Positions 1 to 9,399 are shown, counted from the stretch's first letter. The stretch: 64,000 bases of DNA from Chroococcidiopsis sp. TS-821 (GCF_002939305.1 NZ_MVDI01000001.1:868001-932000); one strand, 5' to 3'. Program-made: numbers and translations. Notes: generated by a model not told the origin, from the letters alone.

Positions 1-1758
1 AACAACGAGAATGGCAATGTCTGTCACTCTTGCTCCACGCGCGCGCATTGCGGTAAATGCTTCGTGACCGGGAGTATCGAGAAATACGACTTGCTGCACC
101 TGCCCGTTGTGTTCTACATCAACGTGGTACGCACCGATATGTTGGGTAATGCCGCCAGCTTCTCCTTGCGCGACTTTGGTCTTACGAATCGAGTCAAGTA
201 ACGTTGTTTTACCGTGGTCTACGTGTCCCATGATCGTCACGACTGGTGGACGACGCTGGAGATTTTCGAGATCTTCCACATCCAACATTTCAGTGACTTT
301 GCGGGCTTCGGCTTCGGGTTCGGCTGTTTCAACTTCTACGCCTAATTCGTTCGCCACCATCGTCAACGTTGGAATATCCAAATTTTGCGTAATATTAACC
401 GCAATACCCTTAAGGAATAGGATTTTTACAATCTCAGTATCAGGTACGACCAGCATTTGTGCGAGTTCCTGAACAGTCATCGTGCCTGTAACGACGATCT
501 TTTCTGGACGTTCCTCTTTTTGTTCGGGTTCGCGGCGACGATTTTGATCGCGCGCTGGAGTTGTCTTTTTGCTTTTTACTCCACCAACAGGACTCGTTAC
601 CGCTCCTGAACCACTGGGACGTGCTGCTTTCTGTTTAGGGGGTCGGGCGATCGATAAGCTCACTTTGATTGGCGCTTCGATATCAAGATCCACATCGTCG
701 AGGTCTTCTTCATCATCAAAGTCGATGATGGGTTTCATGCGCTTAGCTTTTGTTCCTGCTTTCCCTTTAGAACCTGATTCTAGTCCTTCATCAATTTCCT
801 CTTCTTGCCACTTTTTCCCGCCTTTTTGGGGTCGAGGTGGTGTTGGTCGCTTGAGGAGCTTTTCGGGTTCTTCGATTTCCAGCAGTGCAGCGGGTTGTTG
901 TATTGCTTCTTCCTCAACTTCTGTACTAGTTGCTCCTGCTAGTTTTGGACGATTGGCGATCGCTGGTTCGTTGAACCGCGATACCTTGGGTCTTTGCAGT
1001 TCTGGTACTGGTTCGCTTTTAGCGACTGGTTGCTCTGGTTTTTGTCCCCCAGGGCGACGTGCAGGTTTTTCAGAGCCCTTATCTGCTCTTGGCTCTGCTG
1101 CTGGTTTAGGACGTTGAGCTTGATCGCGTTTGAGGATCGGGCGTTCAGGTAGATTGAGTTGTGGTGTTGGTGCGACAGGTCTAGCTGGCGGTTCTACAAG
1201 TTGTGGTTTTTGCGGAACTTCTTTGGGTTTTTGAACTTCTACCTGGCTTGCTTTTGGCTCGTCGCGATGTTCGCTATTAGCGACTACTTTAGCTTCTTCC
1301 ATTGCTGCCGGACGTACGGGACGTGGCGGTGGTGGGGTCATCGGCTTGTTCGGTCCTGCTGGTGATGCGAAAGGACGTGGAGCAACGGGCGCGTTTCCTT
1401 GCGACTGTGACGAAGAAGAATTTGAGGCAACCTGAGACTCTGCCTGGTTTTGGTTGAGCCGAGGAGGGGTCTTTGGTTTGCGAATTTCCAAGATCTGTTG
1501 CTTTGGTGGCAAGTTAGGTTTAGGTTTAGTTTTGTTAATTTGATTCGCGTGTGTAATGTTCGATTCTCGCCGCGACGACGAACGCTCGGCAACATACTTT
1601 TCAGCTAGAGCACGAATTCGCTCTGCTTCATTTTCACTGATTGTGCTGCTGTGACTTTTGACTGCGATATTAAGTTGGTCGCAAATTGCGAGTAGCTCTT
1701 TGTTATCCAAATTCAATTCTTTTGACAAATCGTATATCCTTACTTTGCCGTTATTCAT
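1..1758 (-). CDS. infB: Translation initiation factor IF-2 (3' end outside window)
   Basis: IF-2 is the GTPase that places initiator tRNA on the 30S subunit and drives subunit joining. The fragment has 586 codons. It opens with an IF2 N-terminal domain ([20 protein letters not shown]), followed by a long Pro/Arg/Ala-rich linker of low complexity, as is usual in cyanobacteria. The G domain begins near residue 505, with G1 [10 protein letters not shown]2 [10 protein letters not shown] and G3 DTPGH. The window edge cuts the protein inside the G domain, so roughly the last 450 residues are missing. It is the last gene seen of a leftward rimP-nusA-ylxR-infB operon. The reading frame is open to the edge. 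Several long antisense frames over this gene are by-products of its composition. Confidence 0.96.
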   Translation of the reverse strand, partial: MNNGKVRIYDLSKELNLDNKELLAICDQLNIAVKSHSSTISENEAERIRALAEKYVAERSSSRRESNITHANQINKTKPKPNLPPKQQILEIRKPKTPPRLNQNQAESQVASNSSSSQSQGNAPVAPRPFASPAGPNKPMTPPPPRPVRPAAMEEAKVVANSEHRDEPKASQVEVQKPKEVPQKPQLVEPPARPVAPTPQLNLPERPILKRDQAQRPKPAAEPRADKGSEKPARRPGGQKPEQPVAKSEPVPELQRPKVSRFNEPAIANRPKLAGATSTEVEEEAIQQPAALLEIEEPEKLLKRPTPPRPQKGGKKWQEEEIDEGLESGSKGKAGTKAKRMKPIIDFDDEEDLDDVDLDIEAPIKVSLSIARPPKQKAARPSGSGAVTSPVGGVKSKKTTPARDQNRRREPEQKEERPEKIVVTGTMTVQELAQMLVVPDTEIVKILFLKGIAVNITQNLDIPTLTMVANELGVEVETAEPEAEARKVTEMLDVEDLENLQRRPPVVTIMGHVDHGKTTLLDSIRKTKVAQGEAGGITQHIGAYHVDVEHNGQVQQVVFLDTPGHEAFTAMRARGARVTDIAILVV

Positions 1759-2233
1759 CCACTCTTCCCCTTTACCTACCAGTTTGATACGGATGGTTGC
1801 CTGAGTTGTGTTAGCATCTCCATCCTGCGAGTCCTGTGTTATTGGTTGCCGTTCAAATTGCTGCCCGTGCCTCCAACAAAGTAAAGAGAGATGTTTTTGT
1901 TTGAGAAAGGTGTTTTACTGTCATCGCGACGGTTATGTAAACGTGCCATGCGCTTTTACCGCAATTTTATCCTGAGGAATTTTTGCGGACCCTTTCTCGT
2001 GAGGGTACGCATCCGTACAAGCTAGTAATTATGTATTTGTGTAGCTTCTTTATTTAATGTTGCATCAATCCGTAAAAAAATATGGTGTGATTTTAGTTAA
2101 TTGCACCGAATTCAAAGAAATTGAGTTTCCTATCTTTACTATTCTGCCACGAACCCTGTTTGACAAGCGTTAGTATGCTTTTCAGCAATTTTGCTGCCAT
2201 GACTCCATTTTTAAGAAAGTCTGAAAATGACAC
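1759..2233. other. Intergenic gap between ylxR and infB
   Basis: This stretch of 475 bases separates ylxR from infB inside what is otherwise a compact operon. No open frame of useful length or family similarity was seen on either strand. The part nearest infB could hold an internal promoter or leader. A short CCCT/AGGG inverted repeat near 1990-2005 is too weak to call. Confidence 0.5.
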
Positions 2234-2542
2234 TTAATTCTTGTTTGAAAGCGGTAGTGTGGTTTCAATTTTTCGAGCTTCACTGACAGATTGGTTTGTT
2301 GATAAACGTTGCCACAAGGCTTGGTAGATGGCTTCGGGAACCGAGATCCGCAGCGATCGCCGCAACAGATTTTTCTTCTGGGCTGTTTGCAAACAGCTAG
2401 CTTGCGGACAAAGATATGCAGAACGCCCCGTACCCTGATCTAATTGTAACTCCCCAGAAGGATAGACGCGGACAATTCGCCAGAACTCGTGTTTTAGGGC
2501 GACCCGACGACAACTAATACAGCGTCGATAGTTAGGTTTCAT
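2234..2542 (-). CDS. ylxR: YlxR family RNA-binding protein
   Basis: YlxR is a small, basic, nucleic-acid-binding protein that sits between nusA and infB in most bacteria. The 102-residue product shows the family signature near its start (RRCISCRRVALKHEFWRIVR), the central GRSAYLCP segment, and a basic C-terminal half. Cys9 and Cys12 are the conserved pair. It follows nusA by 69 bases on the same strand and is probably cotranscribed with it. The family links to RNA metabolism, but its precise role is not settled. Confidence 0.9.
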   Translation of the reverse strand: MKPNYRRCISCRRVALKHEFWRIVRVYPSGELQLDQGTGRSAYLCPQASCLQTAQKKNLLRRSLRISVPEAIYQALWQRLSTNQSVSEARKIETTLPLSNKN

Positions 2543-2611
2543 GAATTGAGGGTTCAGGGGACAAAGATCGAGGGTCAGGGACTATTGTAATTATCTATCT
2601 TTCGTTTCTGC

Positions 2612-3892
2612 TCAAGCTGGGGCATCGCTTACTTCCATAGCTTCTGTAAATTCTTCATCTAGTTCATCTAATTCATCTTCATCTTCGGCTTGCGCTATTT
2701 GAGCTTGTTGCGCTTGATACTCAGCAGCGGCGGCAGCAAATTTAGCGTCTTCTGCGGCATAGTCGTACTTCGCGCGGTCTTTGATGTCGATTTTCCAACC
2801 TGTTAAGCGTGCGGCTAAACGGACATTTTGCCCTTCTTTACCGATTGCTAAGCTGAGTTGGTCTTCGGCAACGAGTACGTGCGTCTGGCGCGATTCTGGA
2901 TCCATCAAGCGTACCTCATCAACACGGGCAGGGCTAAGCGCGTTGGCAATATAAGTCGCGGGGTCTGGAGACCAGCGAATTACATCAATTTTCTCACCGC
3001 GCAGTTCGTTAACAACAACTTGAATTCGCGAACCACGCGCGCCAATACATGCACCGACAGGATCGACATCCCGTTCTAAGGTATCAACGGCAATTTTAGT
3101 GCGAGGACCTACATAGCGCGATGGGGGATTTGCTTCGCGTGCCACTGCGACAATGCGCACTACTTCATCTTCGATTTCTGGAACTTCGTTGGCAAAAAGA
3201 TATACCACTAAACCTGCATCTGCGCGCGAGACAATCAGTTGAGGACCGCGTTGCTGACCTTGTGAAACTTTTTTGAGGTAAACTTTGAACGTAGCATTTG
3301 CACGATAATTATCGTTCGGTAATTGTTCGCGCTTGGGTAGTTCTGCTTCAACTTCGGGTTGACCAAAACCACTACTGACTGCCATAATCACTGATTGTCT
3401 TTCAAAGCGCAGTACTCGTGCTTGTAGCACAGTGCCTTCTAGGTCTTGAAACTCCTCTTGAATCATTTGGCGTTGTTGGTCGCGGAGTTTTTGCGCGAGT
3501 ACTTGCTTGGTCTGCATTGCTGCCATGCGCCCAAATTCTTTTTGTTCAGGCGTTACGTCTAACACCACTTCACTACCAAGTTGCGCTTCTTCTGCGACTT
3601 CTTGAACTTCTCGCAGGGAAATTTGATGGTCTGGATCGTTGACTTCTTCGACAATTGTTTTGGTAGCAAGGACGCGAAAGCCTTCTTCTTCTACGTCAAG
3701 TTCAACTTCAAAGTTGTCGAAAAAATCTTCGTCAAAATGCTGTTTATCGAGGTTTTGCGCTCGACGATAGCGCTCGTAACCTTTAAGTAGTGCTTCGCGA
3801 AGCGCAGCCTGTACAGCAACGCGCGGCAAGTTTCGCTCGCGACTAATATTTTCAATTAAATCTTTCAATCCAGGCAAACTTACCATTGACAT
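2612..3892 (-). CDS. nusA: Transcription termination/antitermination factor NusA
   Basis: NusA binds RNA polymerase and nascent RNA, controlling pausing, termination and antitermination. The 426-residue protein has the N-terminal polymerase-binding domain (from LPGLKDLIENISRERNLPR), an S1 domain around residues 135-205, and KH domains around 205-370 (PVGACIGARGSRIQVVVNEL and LSLAIGKEGQNVRLAARLTG). The tail is very acidic (EDEDELDELDEEF). The long acidic repeats of some proteobacterial NusA proteins are absent, as is normal in cyanobacteria. ATG at 3890-3892 gives MSMVSLPG; the second Met is an equally good start. It lies between rimP and ylxR. Confidence 0.96.
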   Translation of the reverse strand: MSMVSLPGLKDLIENISRERNLPRVAVQAALREALLKGYERYRRAQNLDKQHFDEDFFDNFEVELDVEEEGFRVLATKTIVEEVNDPDHQISLREVQEVAEEAQLGSEVVLDVTPEQKEFGRMAAMQTKQVLAQKLRDQQRQMIQEEFQDLEGTVLQARVLRFERQSVIMAVSSGFGQPEVEAELPKREQLPNDNYRANATFKVYLKKVSQGQQRGPQLIVSRADAGLVVYLFANEVPEIEDEVVRIVAVAREANPPSRYVGPRTKIAVDTLERDVDPVGACIGARGSRIQVVVNELRGEKIDVIRWSPDPATYIANALSPARVDEVRLMDPESRQTHVLVAEDQLSLAIGKEGQNVRLAARLTGWKIDIKDRAKYDYAAEDAKFAAAAAEYQAQQAQIAQAEDEDELDELDEEFTEAMEVSDAPA

Positions 3893-3917
3893 AATAAAAT
3901 CCTCAATAAAGAAAATA

Positions 3918-4027
3918 GGGATCAGAGGTCAGGAGTCAAATATTAGCGGAGAAACTAGGATGTAAAGCAAATTTCACGAGCCAATAGCTCCTCTTTCTAC
4001 TCGCTCCTAGCTCCTAGCTTCTCGCCC
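3918..4027. repeat. Degenerate heptanucleotide repeats between rimP and nusA
   Basis: Two short heptamer runs fill most of the rimP-nusA spacer. One, near 3920-3940, is of the TCAGAGG/TCAGGAG type. The other, near 3995-4025, is of the CTCCTAG type. The same units recur in other spacers of this window (2545-2580, 36955-36990, 44203-44225) and inside chlH. They are typical short tandemly repeated sequences of filamentous and related cyanobacteria. Confidence 0.6.
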
Positions 4028-4032
4028 TTGTT

Positions 4033-4494
4033 CTAACGGCGATCGTCTAGCTGTACTTTGGTAATAAGCGCGCGCGGAATAGCAACTACGCGACCTTTCT
4101 GGTTTAAGTAAACTGCTGTTTCATCGCGGCGAATGAGTTGTCCTACCCACTCTTGCTGACCTTCATGCGGTTGAGAACTTCGAACAAGTACCGCAAATCC
4201 TTTGAAGGCAGTAAACTCTCGATCGGTACTTAATTGTCGCGAAGTTCCTGGGCTAGAAACTTCTAACACATAGGCATCTTGCACAATGCTTGCCTGATCC
4301 ATTTTGGCTTCTAAAGCACGACTCATTCGCTCACAATCATCTAGCCCAGTATCTTGCTGCGGATTGCGAATATCCACGCGCAGTACAGGAGGGCGTTGGT
4401 TAGTGTGAAAAACTACTCCGACCAATTCCAAGCCGAGTTCCTCTGCGACTGGTGTTGCTATTTCAATGATTTGTGGAATTAGGGGATGAGTCAT
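4033..4494 (-). CDS. rimP: Ribosome maturation factor RimP
   Basis: RimP assists 30S subunit assembly. The product has 153 residues, the usual size. The N-terminal domain runs from [20 protein letters not shown] through [20 protein letters not shown] and carries the family motif [14 protein letters not shown]. It is followed by a small SH3-like C-terminal domain. It is the first gene of the leftward rimP-nusA-ylxR-infB operon. A perfect hairpin lies immediately upstream of its start. Confidence 0.95.
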   Translation of the reverse strand: MTHPLIPQIIEIATPVAEELGLELVGVVFHTNQRPPVLRVDIRNPQQDTGLDDCERMSRALEAKMDQASIVQDAYVLEVSSPGTSRQLSTDREFTAFKGFAVLVRSSQPHEGQQEWVGQLIRRDETAVYLNQKGRVVAIPRALITKVQLDDRR

Positions 4495-4508
4495 TTTCCA
4501 AAATAAAA

Positions 4509-4528
4509 AAGTGGGTTATTACCCACTT
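4509..4528 (-). promoter_or_regulatory. Hairpin with T-rich tail in the rimP leader
   Basis: The sequence AAGTGGGT-TATT-ACCCACTT forms a perfect 8-bp stem with a 4-base loop. Read on the coding (minus) strand it is followed by TTTTTTATTTT and then, within about 15 bases, by the rimP start codon. That is the layout of an intrinsic terminator or attenuator placed in the leader. Because the operon encodes NusA, autogenous control is plausible. That role is inference; only the structure is visible. Confidence 0.6.
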
Positions 4529-4634
4529 CCTGCGAAATGATATTTTCCAAGAAGTTTTCAGAACGAACTCATCTGAGGATCGTTTCTTATTTCAGTTTAT
4601 CGCATCATAAAAGTAAGGTGTAGGCAACACATTC

Positions 4635-4846
4635 ATGCGACAACTCTTAATTGAAGTACCACCTGGTTATGACCCAGAAGTTTTAGAGAAGCCCAAGCTG
4701 ATAACGCTACGAATACAGCACTCCTTGTACGAGCAACAGAAGATAAGAACCAAGTAGAAGCATTTTTTAGGAGATTTGGAATTGTTACCCAATTTATGAG
4801 TGATGCTGATTCCGTGCGGAGTGATTGCGATGCATCCACTCGCTGA
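4635..4846 (+). pseudogene. Remnant of a TIGR00341/DUF389 N-terminal domain
   Basis: The frame starting at ATG 4635 reads MRQLLIEVPPGYDPEVLE, which resembles the N-terminus of TIGR00341/DUF389-type membrane proteins. Near 4690 the similarity moves to another frame (AQADNATNTALLVRATEDKN, then VEAFFRRFG), consistent with loss of one base. The frame then stops at 4844. No membrane part follows on this strand. An intact DUF389 gene lacking this N-terminal domain lies at 6669-7685 on the other strand. Bases 4847-5078 show nothing recognisable. The assignment rests on motif memory only. Confidence 0.45.
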
Positions 4847-5078
4847 CCACAAGTACCGCGCAGGTAATACTAATTTGTCATTTAAGTAGTTGCCTGCGGC
4901 AGTAATGACAAAAGCCAGACAGTGTATGGAATTTGGAGCCTGGAACTGTCGTCAGAATGTGCGAGAAATGGTAGTACTGATATCCAGGTGCATAGCTCGA
5001 CTGAATCTTTTATACGTGATACCACGCGTTAGCGCCAGCGTTTGAAGAATCTGACGTCTACATAAATTAAACTTTGAA

Positions 5079-6650
5079 TTACTGAGTTTGTTTATTCATC
5101 TGCTGAAAAACTTCTTCCAGCATTGGTGGTAATTTGTCGCTCAGACGCCCACCGCGAACTAATTCAGCATAAGTATCTGCTTCAATTGCCAAAAGTTCTT
5201 CCTGTAGTTGTTCTACCGCGAAGTCTCGTAGCTGAGGGTGTTCGTTGCGTAGCTTGTTAATGTCTTGTTGCAGATCGTCAAGCTGTCCTTCGACTAAGGC
5301 TTCTTGGTAACGATAAAATTCTGGATCGATTTCAGGGCGGCTTGTCGCTTGCGATAAATGTTGTAGAACGCGATTCAGGGCTGTCCACCGCGCGATCGCT
5401 TCGAGATATTCTTGACGTATTGCTTGATCGCCCAAAGGCTCAAGCCTTGTTACTAAGGGTTTAGTCGTTAAGCCTTGAACTAAAAGTGTAAATAAGACAA
5501 CACCAAACACTACTGAAACAATTGTTGTGCGTTGGGGTAATGTGACTGGTACGCTTAATGCTAAGGCAATTGCCACCGAACCGCGCAAGCCTCCCCACCA
5601 GAGAATCGTACTATCAGACAAAGAGATCTCTGATTTCGTTAGTAGATTACTCAACCAACTCAAACCATAAATCGCGATCGCTCGCGTGACAATCATTGCT
5701 GCGATTGTAATCGCAATCAGTCCCAAATTTGCCCCCAAATCATCAAACTTGATCTGGTCGCCAATCAACAGAAATACGATGGAATTGACAAAAAACGCAA
5801 GAAAGTCCCAAAACTGAGTTACGGCTAATCTTGTACTTGGCTGCATTCCAATGCGCGAGCCAAAGTTGCCTAAAACTAAGCCCGTGGTGACAACGCCAAT
5901 AACGCCTGAACCACCCAAATCTTCGGTGATGATATAAGTACCATACGCCGAAACTAAAGTGAGTGATTGCTCAACCAAAGGTAAATCAAAGCGCTGCGTG
6001 AGATAAGAAATACCAAAACCGACAACACAACCACAACCGATTCCGATTCCTACAACTGTAAAAAACCGTGCAATGAGTTCTTGCAGTTCTAAAGTCTCTG
6101 TTCCTAAGGCAAAACCAACGACAAAACTGAACGCGACAACGGCAATTCCGTCATTGAATAAGCTTTCGCCTTCCATGAGAATTGTCAACCGTTTTTCGAC
6201 ACCGAGTTCGCGAAATAACGCAATGACAGAAACCGGATCGGTTGCAGCGACGCAAGCACCTAATAGTAAAGCAATTCCGATTGTAACTCCGGCGATCTGA
6301 TTGAGTGCTAAACCGACACCAATAACTGATATGACAACTCCTATAACTGCAAACAGTGTAATTGGTACTAAGTCGCGCTTGAGCTTTGCCCATTCCATAT
6401 TCCACGCTGCTTCAAACAACAGCGGGGGTAAAAATATCGTCAAAATCAGTTGTGGTGAAAGATTCACTAATCTCACATCAACAAACGCCAAACCCAAGCC
6501 AACAATGACTAAAAGCAACGTATAAGGAATTTGACGAAACCAGCTAAAAAACTGGGGTAATGTGGCAATACTTAAGGAAACTGACAGTACCAAAAGAAAT
6601 TGTTTAATATTTTGCTCAATCGCTACTTCGGCTAGTGTTTCTGTTGTCAT
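5079..6650 (-). CDS. CPA1-type Na+/H+ antiporter (NhaP-like)
   Basis: A 523-residue monovalent cation/proton antiporter of the inner or thylakoid membrane. About twelve hydrophobic segments fill residues 15-400. The CPA1 core motifs are present: GACVAATDPVSVIALFREL, then GESLFNDGIAVVAF with the ion-binding Asn-Asp pair. The cytoplasmic tail from about 420 is helical and acidic. The protein probably exchanges Na+ (or K+/Ca2+) for H+ in salt or pH homeostasis. It ends 18 bases after the start region of the upstream DUF389 gene on the same strand, so the two are likely cotranscribed. Confidence 0.9.
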   Translation of the reverse strand: MTTETLAEVAIEQNIKQFLLVLSVSLSIATLPQFFSWFRQIPYTLLLVIVGLGLAFVDVRLVNLSPQLILTIFLPPLLFEAAWNMEWAKLKRDLVPITLFAVIGVVISVIGVGLALNQIAGVTIGIALLLGACVAATDPVSVIALFRELGVEKRLTILMEGESLFNDGIAVVAFSFVVGFALGTETLELQELIARFFTVVGIGIGCGCVVGFGISYLTQRFDLPLVEQSLTLVSAYGTYIITEDLGGSGVIGVVTTGLVLGNFGSRIGMQPSTRLAVTQFWDFLAFFVNSIVFLLIGDQIKFDDLGANLGLIAITIAAMIVTRAIAIYGLSWLSNLLTKSEISLSDSTILWWGGLRGSVAIALALSVPVTLPQRTTIVSVVFGVVLFTLLVQGLTTKPLVTRLEPLGDQAIRQEYLEAIARWTALNRVLQHLSQATSRPEIDPEFYRYQEALVEGQLDDLQQDINKLRNEHPQLRDFAVEQLQEELLAIEADTYAELVRGGRLSDKLPPMLEEVFQQMNKQTQ

Positions 6651-6668
6651 GTTAGCTAAAACTTAAAT

Positions 6669-7685
6669 TTACTCATCAAAAGAAGAACCACTGACGCCTT
6701 CACGTCTTACTTCTTCTATTTGACCTACTTCAAAAATTAAAGTAAAGCGTTGTCCCATTTCTCTTGCTAAAAATTCTTCTAAAAGCGCGACTTGCCTTGG
6801 CGTAACAGGGTCTTTAGAACGAACGTTTAAACGTACTACTGGGGGATTACTTAACCAGTTAATATTACTATCAATAAGTACCAATCTTTGAAAAGTCACC
6901 GTTCGGTTCAAAAGTGCGCGTCTGACACTAGCTTCGAGTCGATTTTGTTGAGTGAGTCGAAAAAAGCTAAATCCTAACGGTACAAGCAGTACTGTCGTCA
7001 GTCCCACTGTCCAAATCAGCGCTTTTTTAGCACGATAAAGTGAAGTATAGCCTGTAGCTAGAAAGATCAGCATACAGGAAAGCGTAATTCCTAGCAGATT
7101 GGTGAGATATAAAATCGTTGCGCCGAGACTCAAAGACCAATTAGCTTGTGAAAGTCCTAAGCCTATCACGCAAATCGGTGGCATTAAAGCAACCGCGATC
7201 GCAGTTCCTGCTAACGTTGGCGAAACCTTCGGTTCAACTTTGGCAAAACCACTTATTCCTCCTGCGGCGATCGCAATTCCTAAATCGAGCAACGTCGGAC
7301 GCGATCGCGCAAAAATCTCACTGCCAAATTCTGCTAAACCAACCGACATCCCAATCAACCACGAGATTACGATCGCGAGGAGTGTTCCCACAACGATCGA
7401 ACTTAAGCCTGTGCGAAATAACTGGAAGTTACCTTCTAGCGCACCAAATGCCATTCCCCGAATCGGTAGCATTAAAGGAGCAATAATCATTGCGCCAATG
7501 ATCACAGCAGCGCTATTCGACAGCAATCCAAAGGTAGCAATGACACAAGAGCCAACGATTAAGATAATGTAAATCCGCTCTAGCGCTGATTCTTCTAAGA
7601 GTCCCTCATGCATCGACTGCAAATCGTGCGGTGCAACTCTCCGCTTGTGCAGAAGGTTAAATCGTCGGCGAATATCAAACAGCAC
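6669..7685 (-). CDS. DUF389 family membrane protein
   Basis: A 338-residue membrane protein of the DUF389 family (TIGR00271/TIGR00341 group), whose function is unknown. The hydrophobic core spans about residues 38-245. It contains the family signatures SNSAAVIIGAMIIAPLMLPI and GTAIAVALMPPICVIGLGLS. A soluble C-terminal domain of about 90 residues follows. It lacks the N-terminal soluble domain of the longer family members, and a broken piece resembling that domain lies 2 kb away at 4635-4846. It precedes the Na+/H+ antiporter in the same direction by 18 bases. Confidence 0.85.
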   Translation of the reverse strand: MLFDIRRRFNLLHKRRVAPHDLQSMHEGLLEESALERIYIILIVGSCVIATFGLLSNSAAVIIGAMIIAPLMLPIRGMAFGALEGNFQLFRTGLSSIVVGTLLAIVISWLIGMSVGLAEFGSEIFARSRPTLLDLGIAIAAGGISGFAKVEPKVSPTLAGTAIAVALMPPICVIGLGLSQANWSLSLGATILYLTNLLGITLSCMLIFLATGYTSLYRAKKALIWTVGLTTVLLVPLGFSFFRLTQQNRLEASVRRALLNRTVTFQRLVLIDSNINWLSNPPVVRLNVRSKDPVTPRQVALLEEFLAREMGQRFTLIFEVGQIEEVRREGVSGSSFDE

Positions 7686-7861
7686 GCTACTCTCCTGGAA
7701 CTACTTGTAAAGCTGAAGACCAAAATATGAGTAAGGATGTTGCGCAGCAATTTCTCATCCAAGTATTATCACTGAGGAGCAGCTAAACGTCATCCCCTAT
7801 GGTGATGAGCCTGGATAATTAGGGATATTCGTATGCAGAAGTTTTCAGTATCAGCAAGTTC

Positions 7862-7966
7862 ATGAACTTGGGAACAGCAACATTACAAGCCTGGTATGAG
7901 AAGCTGGCAGAAATGCGATCGCTAAAGGGCAAAAATGACCGCGTACGCACACAGGATCGAGCATGA
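7862..7966 (+). CDS. Possible 34-codon leader ORF overlapping the DUF2254 start
   Basis: A short frame (ATG at 7862) ends with TGA at 7964-7966, overlapping the ATG of the next gene at 7963 in an ATGA arrangement typical of coupled translation. The peptide begins MNLGTATLQAWYEKLAEM and is basic at its end. No family is recognised. The same frame stays open a little further upstream, so it may instead be the tail of a decayed gene. It is offered as a candidate, not a firm gene. Confidence 0.25.
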   Translation: MNLGTATLQAWYEKLAEMRSLKGKNDRVRTQDRA

Positions 7967-9291
7967 AAACTAAACTAGGTAAAGTCTGGGAAGCATTACA
8001 CAATAGTTTTTGGTTTGTTCCATCACTTATGGTCGTCGGTGCGATCGCAATCGCGTATGTTATGCTATCGCTCGATCACGAAGATAAAGAATGGCTACAA
8101 GGATTACCATTAACTTATAGTCGCGGTCCTGAAGGCGCACGCGAAGTGCTTTCTACGGTGGCTGGATCGATGGTCTCCGTTGCGACGACGGCGTTTTCGA
8201 TTGTGATTGTCGCACTACAACTTGCATCTGGACAATTTGGACCAAGATTACTCGGTAATTTCATGCGCGATACGGGTAATCAAATTGTCTTAGGAACGTT
8301 TATTTCCACATTTGTTTACTGTCTACTGATTCTCCGTACCGTTAATAGTGGTGACAACGATGAATTTGTCCCGCATATCTCGGTAACTTTTAGTCTTGTC
8401 CTGGCAATTTTTAGTATTGCTGTTTTGATTTATTTTCTACATCACGTTGCGACATCAATTCAAGCACAACAGGTTATCGCTCAAGTCGGGGAAGAATTAA
8501 ACGATACAATCGAGCGGTTATTTCCTAAAAAAATTGGACGCAGCAGCGCAAAAGACCGACAAGACATTAAAGATACAGATATTCCTGACGATTTTGATGA
8601 CGAAGCACGTCCCATAAAATCAGAGAAAAGTGGTTATATCCAAGCGATTGACGATGAAGAGTTAATCGAAATTGCGGCGAAGTTTGACGTAATCGTGCGA
8701 CTGAATTATCGTCCTGGCGATTTTGTCGTTAAAGGTAGCGATTTAGCTTCAGTTTGGCACGCACAGCAGATGAATAAGCAGCTAGCCAAAAAGCTTAGAG
8801 GTATTTTTATTATTGGCAATCAACGAACTCCTGGGCAAGATGTAGAATTTTCGATTAATCAGTTGGTAGAAATTGCCGTACGCGCACTGTCAAAAGGCGT
8901 GAACGATCCGTTTACTGCAATTCGCTGTATCGATCAACTCAGTGCGGCGCTGTGTCACTTTGTGCAAAAAGAAATTCCCTCACGCTATCGCTACGACGAA
9001 AATAAAAAATTGCGTGCGATCGCTGAACCAACAACTTTTACGAGTGTTGTTGATGCTGCATTTAATCAAATTAGGCAAGCTGGACAAACTGATGTAGCGG
9101 TAACGATTCGATTATTAGAAGCGATCGCGCGGATTGCACAATACACAACCACGAAAGAACAACGCGCAGTTCTTCTGCGTCACGCACAAATGATCGAACG
9201 CGGTAGCCACGAAGGAATATCTGAAGAACTCGACAAAAAAGATGTTCAAGAACGATATTTTGCGATTCTCAAGCTGCTGAAGGCACAATAA
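7963..9291 (+). CDS. DUF2254 family membrane protein
   Basis: A 442-residue predicted integral membrane protein of the DUF2254 family, function unknown. Four hydrophobic segments occupy about residues 17-40, 65-85, 103-125 and 138-160. The family hallmark lies between them: AGSMVSVATTAFSIVIVALQ and ASGQFGPRLLGNF. The rest is a soluble cytoplasmic domain with the conserved NQLVEIAVRALSKGVNDPFT segment, in which a binding function could reside. It is the only rightward gene between two leftward blocks. Confidence 0.85.
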   Translation: MKTKLGKVWEALHNSFWFVPSLMVVGAIAIAYVMLSLDHEDKEWLQGLPLTYSRGPEGAREVLSTVAGSMVSVATTAFSIVIVALQLASGQFGPRLLGNFMRDTGNQIVLGTFISTFVYCLLILRTVNSGDNDEFVPHISVTFSLVLAIFSIAVLIYFLHHVATSIQAQQVIAQVGEELNDTIERLFPKKIGRSSAKDRQDIKDTDIPDDFDDEARPIKSEKSGYIQAIDDEELIEIAAKFDVIVRLNYRPGDFVVKGSDLASVWHAQQMNKQLAKKLRGIFIIGNQRTPGQDVEFSINQLVEIAVRALSKGVNDPFTAIRCIDQLSAALCHFVQKEIPSRYRYDENKKLRAIAEPTTFTSVVDAAFNQIRQAGQTDVAVTIRLLEAIARIAQYTTTKEQRAVLLRHAQMIERGSHEGISEELDKKDVQERYFAILKLLKAQ

Positions 9292-9300
9292 TTCTTAACT

Positions 9301-9399
9301 TTACCATTTCTCTGAATAAGAACTATAATTAAATTCCCCTCTGCTTTTGAAGCTTCTTCTGCGGTCTATTGGGAAAAACTTTAAAGCGAAAGGGTATTA
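9301..9399. repeat. Palindromic intergenic element, copy 1 (MITE-like)
   Basis: About 97 bases between two convergent genes begin with TTACCATTTC and end with GAAAGGGTATTA, which are imperfect terminal inverted repeats. Its reverse complement aligns over its full length with 32761-32856. Shared blocks include AATAGACC, TTAATTATAGTTCTTATT and GAGAAATGGTA. It may also act as a terminator for the convergent neighbours. It does not code for protein. Confidence 0.65.

Noticed and set aside
569-1117. Plus-strand frame of 182 codons
   Set aside because: It lies antisense to the low-complexity linker of infB; its Ser-rich composition is a by-product of the Pro/Arg/Ala codons on the coding strand.
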